NCBI GenBank assembly: GCA_964507025.1
Contig: CAZDOK010000004.1
Location: forward strand, 220,309-284,308
Length of the DNA: 64,000 nucleotides
Reading direction: 5' to 3'
From: Amarobacter sp964507025
Lineage (GTDB): Bacteria; Chloroflexota; Dehalococcoidia; Tepidiformales; Tepidiformaceae
The translations under genes and the position numbers were made by a program. Under the pieces are notes generated by a model. It was given only the letters and a program-made list of their open reading frames with translations. It ran no database searches and was not told where the DNA came from. Below, one piece after another: positions 58,421 through 64,000 of this stretch (its first letter is position 1; every line of letters begins with the position of its first letter).

Positions 58421-59446
58421 ATGACTACGCAGGAAGCCGTTCGAAGAGAAGAACCGTTCTTCGCGCCGCCGCGCCAGGCGATGCGCCCCATCCGCAGTGC
58501 GCGGGCAGTGAAGAACTTCATGATCCAGAAGCCGTTGGGCGGCTTTGGCGTGGCGCTCATCATCATCGTGTTCCTGGTGGCGCTTCTGGCTCCGTTCATC
58601 CAGCGATACGACCCCGACGAGGTGTTCTCACGGGCGAACCCGGATTACGACGCCGAACTGGCGGAGAAGTCGCTCACCGACCGGAGTATCCGGTTCCAGT
58701 ATCCGCCGGAGAAATTCGAACCGACGGTCATCGCGGCTGTCGATGGCATCTCGGCCGACCACTGGCTGGGGACCGACACGGCGGGGCGCGACGTCTACGC
58801 GCGGATGGTGTGGGGAGCACAGCTTTCGCTCCTGGTTGGCGTCGGCGCGGCCTTCATCGCCATTTTCCTCGGGACCCTGCTGGGAACGGTGAGCGCGTAT
58901 TTCGGCGGTGCGGTGGACATGATCATGCAGCGCATCACCGACACCCTGCAGGCCTTCCCGGCCCTGATTCTGTTGTTGCTGTTCTTGCAGGTGGTGGAGA
59001 ACGCGAACAAGTACCACATGACCCTGGCACTCGGAATCGTTGGCATCGCGGCAGTCATCCGCGTTGTCCGTAGCGCGGTGTTGCGTGCCCGGGCCGAGCT
59101 CTACATCGAAGCGGCCAGGGTGATTGGCGCGACCGACCTGCGGGTCATGGTCCGTCACATTCTGCCCAACATCATGGCGCCAACGATCGTCATCTTCACG
59201 ATTTCCATCGGTTCGTACATCGTGGCCGAGTCGTCGCTGGCATTCATCGGGTTTGGAGACCCGGCCGCGATCTCGTGGGGAAAGATGGTAAACGAGGGGC
59301 GCAAGCTCTTCCCGGCCGAGTACACGATTTCGCTGGTCTCGGGCGGGGCAATCACGCTCACCGTGCTGGGATTCAACCTGGCCGGCGATGCGCTACGCGA
59401 TGTCCTGGACCCGCGTATGCGGGGTGCCGGAAAGGGTGGTTTCTAA
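58421..59446 (+). CDS. ABC transporter permease 2, DppC/OppC-like
   Basis: 341 residues with the N-terminal OppC-type segment (KNFMIQKPLGGFGVALIIIV) and the EAA loop RAELYIEAARVIGATDLRVM, followed by LPNIMAPTIVIF. A loop of about 95 residues after helix 1 includes the DHWLGTDTAGRDVYARMVWG block conserved in this subfamily. It is the last transporter gene; palindrome C begins eight bases after its stop. DppD and DppF ATPases are absent, so the transporter must use ATPases from elsewhere or is incomplete. Confidence 0.9.
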   Translation: MTTQEAVRREEPFFAPPRQAMRPIRSARAVKNFMIQKPLGGFGVALIIIVFLVALLAPFIQRYDPDEVFSRANPDYDAELAEKSLTDRSIRFQYPPEKFEPTVIAAVDGISADHWLGTDTAGRDVYARMVWGAQLSLLVGVGAAFIAIFLGTLLGTVSAYFGGAVDMIMQRITDTLQAFPALILLLLFLQVVENANKYHMTLALGIVGIAAVIRVVRSAVLRARAELYIEAARVIGATDLRVMVRHILPNIMAPTIVIFTISIGSYIVAESSLAFIGFGDPAAISWGKMVNEGRKLFPAEYTISLVSGGAITLTVLGFNLAGDALRDVLDPRMRGAGKGGF

Positions 59447-59453
59447 CGCAACC

Positions 59454-59473
59454 GATATGACGGTCGTCATATC
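59454..59473. promoter_or_regulatory. FNR/Crp-type palindrome C (upstream of Mo oxidoreductase 1)
   Basis: GATATGAC-GGTC-GTCATATC, eight-base perfect arms, four-base spacer. It lies about 165 bases before the next start codon, directly after the permease stop, so it may mark a separate promoter for the oxidoreductase. Confidence 0.6.
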
Positions 59474-59637
59474 TCGAACCCGGCGACACCTGCGAGATTC
59501 TCGCCAACCGGGGTCCTGACCACGTCCTGCCGTCCAGGATCAGGTGAACTCCATTTCCGTCCCAGGGCCCCGGCCCCTCTTCTCTGGGACACAGGCCGTC
59601 GCATTGCACGGGGGCACCAGCACAAGGAGAGGATTGC

Positions 59638-62409
59638 ATGACTGCACCGGAAATCGAACGCACTGCCACCGAGGTTTCCAGCAAGTACCGCGAGCGGTGG
59701 GACTGGGACGAGGTGCGGTGGGCCTCGCACTGCATCGACTGCTATCCGGGCAACTGCCCGATGCGCGTGTACGTCAAGAACGGACAGGTTGTCCGCGAAG
59801 AGTCGGCTGCTGTGTTCCCGACCTACGAGCCCGGGGTCCCCGACATGAATCCCATGGGTTGCCAGAAGGGCGTCGCCTGGTCGCGGATGGTGAAGGGCGA
59901 CGAACGCGTGATCTACCCGCTCAAGCGCGTGGGCGCGCGCGGCTCGGGCAGTTGGGAGCGCATCACCTGGGACCAGGCGACCACCGAGATCGCCGATAAG
60001 ATCCTTGACGCGGTCCAGGAAGTGGGCGGCGAATCGATCATCGCGCCCTCCGGCTGCAACACGCCGCCGGCGGCGGTGGCCGGACGCGGCGCGTTGCTGG
60101 GTTCCGTTGGTGGCCTCACCACTGACGTGAACGCCGAGATGAACGACTTTGCTCCCGGGTACTACCTCACGTATGGCACGTTCGACCCGGTAAGCAGCAT
60201 CGATGACTGGTTCCACGCCGAGGTGTTCATCATCTGGGCCGGGAACCCGAACTACACGCGAATCCCGCACATTCACTTCGTCAACGAAGGCCGTTACGCC
60301 GGCCATGAGGTAGTGGTCATCGCCCCGGACTACTCGCCGTCGTCCATCCACGCGGACTACTACGTGCCCGTCAAGGTGGGGACCGATGCCGCGCTGGCGC
60401 TGGCAATGGCCCAGGTCGTCATCCAGGAGGGGTTGGTCAACGAGGCGTTCGTGCGTGAACAGACCGACCTGGCGCTGTTGGTGAACAAGGCGACGAACCG
60501 CTACCTGCGGGCCTCTGACATGCCAGAGGGTGGCTCGGACGAACAGTTCTACGCGTGGGATACCCGGGCGGGGGCGCCGGTGCAGGCTCCGCGCGGCAAC
60601 CTGCAGTGGGGCGACGCGGTGCCCGCGCTCGAGGGTGAGTTCACCGTCACCACAAAGAGCGGCCCGGTCACGGTGACCCCGGTGTACGAGCTGATGAAGG
60701 CTCGCCTGGCCGAGTACACGCCCGAGCTCGTCCAGCCCATTACCGGGGTCGACCCGAACACGACGCGGGTGCTTGCCCGCAAGATCGCTGCGAAGCGGAC
60801 CGGGATCCTGTCGGCTCTCGGTGGCATGGGGAAGCACTACCACGGCGACCTGATGGAGCGCGCGCAGCTGCTCTTGCTCGCGCTCACCGGGAACTGGGGC
60901 CGCCAGGGCACGGGCGTGCGCGCGTGGCTCGCCGGCGGATTCGATGGCTCGGCCACCATCATGATGAAATCGAAGCGGGGACCCGATGAGGTCGCTGCCG
61001 TGCTGGACATGCGCGAGCAGCTCATTCAGATGCGCATCGGGGCCGACCCGTCGCTGACGCCCCTCATCATCGCAGTCGAGCAATCGCGCCAGTCAGGAAG
61101 TGGACTGGTGCCGCCGATCTTCTGGTGGTACCACCATGCCGGGTACAAGGAGACGTGGGAGCGCGACGAGTGGCACGACCCGAGCATGAAGCGGCCGTTT
61201 GCCGACTACTTCCGTGAGGCTAGCGAAAGTGGCTGGTGGAGCGGCGTGGATGTCCCCCGGAAGGAACACCCCACGCGGGTCATCATCGAGATGGGCGGCA
61301 ACGTCCTGCGGCGAACCCGGGGCGGCAGCAAGATGCTCCTCGAGAAGCTCTGGCCGCAGCTCTCGTGCGTGGTGACGCTCGAAGTGCGCATGAGCACCAC
61401 GGCGCTCTTCTCGGACTACATCCTGCCGTGCTCCCAGTGGTACGAGAAGATCGGCTTCGGCATCCCGAGCACCCACGTGATGCACCTGACGTTCTCGGAC
61501 AAGGCGGTCGATCCGCCGGGCGAGTGCGTACACGAATGGGAGGCCTACCGGCGCATCGCCGAGAAGGTCCAGGAGCGGGCGCGAGCGCGCGGCATCCAGC
61601 CATACATGGATGCTCGTGGCGTCCAGCGCGACCCGGCGAACGCGCACGACAACTTCACCAAGCGCGGCATGTACGTTGATGAGGAAGTGCTTGCCGACGA
61701 GATGATCCGGGACAGCGCGGTGACGGGCACACTCCCGCCGAACGCCAGCCTCGAGGATATCCGCAAGAACGGCTTCTACCGCTGGCAGAGCCTGGGCATC
61801 AACCCGCGGATGATCGCCCAGGCGACGCAGCCGCGGCAGGATGAAACGTTCGTCCCGTTCAGGGACCATGTGGAGAAGGGTGACCCCTACCCGACGCTCA
61901 GCCGCCGCGCGCAGTTCCTGATCGAACACCCCTGGTTCATCGAGGCCGATGAGCATCTCCCGCGCTACAAAGCGCCGCCGGCCATGGGCGGGAACTACGA
62001 GTTCCAGATCACCAGCGGCCATAACCGCTGGAGCATCCACTCGCTGAACAACGCCTCGCAGATCATGCTGGACACGCACCGCGGCACCCCGCACCTGGTG
62101 ATGAACACCGACGACGCGGAGAGGCATGGGATCGCCGATAACGACATGGTTCGCGTGTACAACGACATGGGCGAATTCCAGGTGCCCGTTCTCCTGTCTT
62201 CGAGCGCCCAGCCGGGCCAGGTGGTGATGTACAACGGGTGGGATCCGTACCAGTTCCCGAACTGGGCCGGCCCGAACGATATCGAGCCCGGGATGATCAA
62301 ATGGCTTCACCTGGCCGGGGGCTATGGACACCTGCGCTACTGGGTGACGGAGTGGCAGCCGTCGCCCGTCATGCGCAGCACCCGCGTGGGGATAGCCAAA
62401 GTGGGGTAG
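59638..62409 (+). CDS. Molybdopterin oxidoreductase 1 (DMSO reductase family, type II-like alpha subunit)
   Basis: 923 residues. N-terminal [4Fe-4S] motif H31-C32-x2-C35-x4-C40 with a fourth Cys in NPMGCQKG (near 77), then the bis-MGD domains (MRVYVKNGQVVREE, WERITWDQATTEIADKI, GKHYHGDLMERAQLLLLALT, NWGRQGTGVRAW) and the C-terminal dinucleotide domain (GNYEFQITSGHNRWSIHSLN). The presence of both His and Cys is unlike NarG (H-x3-C-x3-C). NDFAPGYYLTYG lies in the region that gives the Asp molybdenum ligand in type II enzymes. No Tat signal and no beta subunit in the window. AGGAGAGG precedes ATG 59638. Substrate unknown. Confidence 0.85.
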   Translation: MTAPEIERTATEVSSKYRERWDWDEVRWASHCIDCYPGNCPMRVYVKNGQVVREESAAVFPTYEPGVPDMNPMGCQKGVAWSRMVKGDERVIYPLKRVGARGSGSWERITWDQATTEIADKILDAVQEVGGESIIAPSGCNTPPAAVAGRGALLGSVGGLTTDVNAEMNDFAPGYYLTYGTFDPVSSIDDWFHAEVFIIWAGNPNYTRIPHIHFVNEGRYAGHEVVVIAPDYSPSSIHADYYVPVKVGTDAALALAMAQVVIQEGLVNEAFVREQTDLALLVNKATNRYLRASDMPEGGSDEQFYAWDTRAGAPVQAPRGNLQWGDAVPALEGEFTVTTKSGPVTVTPVYELMKARLAEYTPELVQPITGVDPNTTRVLARKIAAKRTGILSALGGMGKHYHGDLMERAQLLLLALTGNWGRQGTGVRAWLAGGFDGSATIMMKSKRGPDEVAAVLDMREQLIQMRIGADPSLTPLIIAVEQSRQSGSGLVPPIFWWYHHAGYKETWERDEWHDPSMKRPFADYFREASESGWWSGVDVPRKEHPTRVIIEMGGNVLRRTRGGSKMLLEKLWPQLSCVVTLEVRMSTTALFSDYILPCSQWYEKIGFGIPSTHVMHLTFSDKAVDPPGECVHEWEAYRRIAEKVQERARARGIQPYMDARGVQRDPANAHDNFTKRGMYVDEEVLADEMIRDSAVTGTLPPNASLEDIRKNGFYRWQSLGINPRMIAQATQPRQDETFVPFRDHVEKGDPYPTLSRRAQFLIEHPWFIEADEHLPRYKAPPAMGGNYEFQITSGHNRWSIHSLNNASQIMLDTHRGTPHLVMNTDDAERHGIADNDMVRVYNDMGEFQVPVLLSSSAQPGQVVMYNGWDPYQFPNWAGPNDIEPGMIKWLHLAGGYGHLRYWVTEWQPSPVMRSTRVGIAKVG

Positions 62410-62429
62410 CTCACCTCGCGCGGGAGTGA

Positions 62430-62457
62430 AAGGGGGCGCCCAGGGCGCCCCCTTTTT
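62430..62457 (+). terminator. Rho-independent terminator after oxidoreductase 1
   Basis: Nine-base stem GGGGGCGCC/GGCGCCCCC, three-base loop, then TTTTT; two flanking A-T pairs extend it. It starts 21 bases after the stop and separates the two oxidoreductase genes into different transcripts. Confidence 0.88.
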
Positions 62458-62473
62458 CGTGCCCATAGGTCAG

Positions 62474-62489
62474 TATGACCACAGTCATA
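62474..62489. promoter_or_regulatory. FNR/Crp-type palindrome D (upstream of Mo oxidoreductase 2)
   Basis: TATGAC-CACA-GTCATA, six-base perfect arms, four-base spacer, 36 bases before the next start codon and just after the terminator. Core identical to A and C. This position fits a promoter-proximal activator site or a repressor site. Confidence 0.6.
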
Positions 62490-62524
62490 ACCCGGCTCGA
62501 TGGGTGCGCGCGACCATCCGCGCC

Positions 62525-64000
62525 ATGAAGGCCGCAGCAGAGTCAGAACGCATCTATACGAGTGCCCAGGACCTCTATCGCAAGAAGTGGGAATGGGACG
62601 CCGTCTACTGGGGAACGCACTGCGTCGACTGTTATCCCGGCAACTGCCCCATGCGCGTCTATGTGAAGGACGGGCTGGTCTGGCGGGAGGAGCAGTCGGG
62701 CTCGTTCCAGACCATCGAGGAGGGCGTCCCGGACTTCAACCCGATGGGATGCCAGAAGGGCGCTTCCTGGAGCCAGTCGCTCTACGGACCCGACCGGGTC
62801 CTGTACCCGCTGAAGCGCGTGGGGGAACGGGGTGAGGGGCGCTGGAACCGGGTGACATGGGACGAGGCGCTGGGCGACATCGCTGACAAGATCATCGATG
62901 CGATCCAGGTTGGCGGACCCCAGACGATCGCCCACGAGGGCACCCCGGAGATGGCAACAGTCATCCCGACGAACAAGTTCTTCAGCACGCTCGGCGGGCA
63001 CGGGCTCGACCTGAACGGTTCGATCAACGACTTCTCGATTGGCCTTTACGAGACATTTGGGCGCTTCAGCGCGGTTTCCTCCGCCGATGACTGGTTCCAC
63101 TCGGAAGTGGTCCTCATCTGGCACATGAACCCGATCTACACCCGCATCCCGTTCTACCACTTCATCGCAGAGGCCAGGTACAACGGCGCGGAAGTCATCA
63201 ACATCTCGCCCGATGTGAACCCATCGCACGTCCACGCCGACATCCAGGTCCCAATCAACGGCGGCACCGACCCGGCCTTCGGCCTGGCCATGGTCCAGGT
63301 GATCTTCGAAGAAGACCTGGCCCACTGGAAGTTCATCCGCGAGCAGACCGACCTCGGGTTCCTCGTACGGACCGATAACGGCCGCTACCTGCGGCAGACG
63401 GATGTAGAGGGCGGCGGCCTCGAAGACCAGATGTACCACTGGGACCCGGCAACCGGCCTCCGAAAGGTCGACCGTGGGAACGTCTTCCTGAAGGGTGTCG
63501 AGATCGCGCTCGAAGGCACCTATGAAGTGAAGCTGCACGACGGCTCGACCGTCCAGGTCCGGCCCGCCTGCGATATCCTTCGCGAGCGTCTGAACCGCGA
63601 CTTCACGCCGGAGAAGCAGTACCCCATCACCGGTGTCCACCCCGAGACGGTGCGGTCAATCGCCCGCAAGGTGGCGACGCGTAAGACGAACATCATGCTC
63701 GGGTACAACGCCTGCAAGTTCTACCACGGCGACCTGATCGAGCGGGCGCAGGCGCTCGTCCTGGCGGTGAGCGGCAACTGGGGCAAGAAGGGCACAGGCA
63801 TCCGCTGCTGGGCGTCGGGCATGCACGATGGCGCGTTCATCGCAGTCAACAAGCCGGGCCCGGGCGCGGCAAACACGGAGATCGTCCTCTCGGGGCGTGA
63901 TGCGGGTATCGCGGCCTTCAAGAAGACGGACCCGACCATGACCACGGAGATCGCAGTCAAGCGGCTCGGGCAGATGTCCTCAAAGTTCCAGCGCACCCCG
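62525..64000 (+). CDS. Molybdopterin oxidoreductase 2, N-terminal part (continues past the window)
   Basis: 492 codons are in the window, open to the end. It is a close relative of oxidoreductase 1: HCVDCYPGNCPMRVYVKDG, NPMGCQKG, LYPLKRVGERG, the NDFS in the same place as NDFA, a DDWFHSEVVLIWHMNPIYTR strand and GYNACKFYHGDLIERAQALV. No signal peptide. The two genes look like a tandem duplication that has diverged, with separate palindromes and a terminator between. No convincing ribosome site precedes ATG 62525, so a leaderless or weak start is possible. Confidence 0.83.
   Translation, partial: MKAAAESERIYTSAQDLYRKKWEWDAVYWGTHCVDCYPGNCPMRVYVKDGLVWREEQSGSFQTIEEGVPDFNPMGCQKGASWSQSLYGPDRVLYPLKRVGERGEGRWNRVTWDEALGDIADKIIDAIQVGGPQTIAHEGTPEMATVIPTNKFFSTLGGHGLDLNGSINDFSIGLYETFGRFSAVSSADDWFHSEVVLIWHMNPIYTRIPFYHFIAEARYNGAEVINISPDVNPSHVHADIQVPINGGTDPAFGLAMVQVIFEEDLAHWKFIREQTDLGFLVRTDNGRYLRQTDVEGGGLEDQMYHWDPATGLRKVDRGNVFLKGVEIALEGTYEVKLHDGSTVQVRPACDILRERLNRDFTPEKQYPITGVHPETVRSIARKVATRKTNIMLGYNACKFYHGDLIERAQALVLAVSGNWGKKGTGIRCWASGMHDGAFIAVNKPGPGAANTEIVLSGRDAGIAAFKKTDPTMTTEIAVKRLGQMSSKFQRTP

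Noticed and set aside
1..64000. tRNA, rRNA or CRISPR arrays
   Set aside because: Looked for GGTTCGA-type T-arms, rRNA signatures and regularly spaced repeats by eye; none seen.

Overview
The window is high-GC DNA from a bacterium that is most likely a member of the Chloroflexota. The best lineage hint is a linked pair of membrane proteins of the Chlor_Arch_YYY (DUF2298, TIGR03662) and TIGR03663 families, which are known mainly from Chloroflexota and some archaea. The host assignment is an inference. No rRNA, tRNA, CRISPR array or intact insertion sequence was recognised.

Layout. 1-10744 (+): right-hand part of an extracellular contractile injection system (eCIS, phage-tail-like) cluster: end of the sheath gene, two gp19-type tubes, two small assembly proteins, a 1203-residue disordered Pro/Ala-rich protein, LysM tube-initiator, VgrG-like spike, gp25, baseplate J and tail protein I. 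It ends against a convergent FHA-TM-SH3 protein gene. 12289-16016: a LmbE-type deacetylase, a very small ORF, and a four-gene overlapping operon in which the two subunits of class I fumarase are separated by two GNAT acetyltransferases. 16013-22800 (-): mutL/mutS and an orphan NuoE/NuoF pair with partly lost iron-sulfur ligands. 22902-33475 (-): ftsY followed by a surface-polymer or lipid-linked sugar type cluster (three large membrane proteins, a flippase-like protein and a FAD oxidase). 33560-38133: smc and rnc, separated from ftsY by a decayed Uma2 gene. 38243-39188: two tandem C4HC3 zinc-finger genes and a small membrane protein. 39235-43136: nadA behind paired palindromes, a Lon N-terminal-domain protein, a DinB-like protein and an HpaB-family protein. 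43231-45732: a previously unremarked pair of tiny peptide genes with strong ribosome sites, then htpX and lemA, which are separated by a 439-bp TIR-bounded element carrying a broken four-helix-bundle (IVP) gene. 45819-54613: metabolic genes, ftsH, an orphan ABC ATPase, a three-domain ribosome-hibernation-like protein and two transporters. 54664-64000: a Crp/Fnr regulator, a peptide-type ABC transporter and two tandem molybdopterin oxidoreductases. Four FNR-like palindromes of the form TGA(C/T)-N4-(G/A)TCA lie before the regulator, the transporter and each oxidoreductase, suggesting one redox-responsive regulon.

The most promising undescribed items are the twin short-peptide locus at 43231-43588, the redox regulon at 54664-64000, the BCAM0308/HPF/cold-shock fusion at 50733-51824, and the eCIS with a phi-QR-repeat disordered protein and an adjacent FHA membrane protein. 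Everything here is read from sequence by eye; family assignments are by motif recognition, not by database search.
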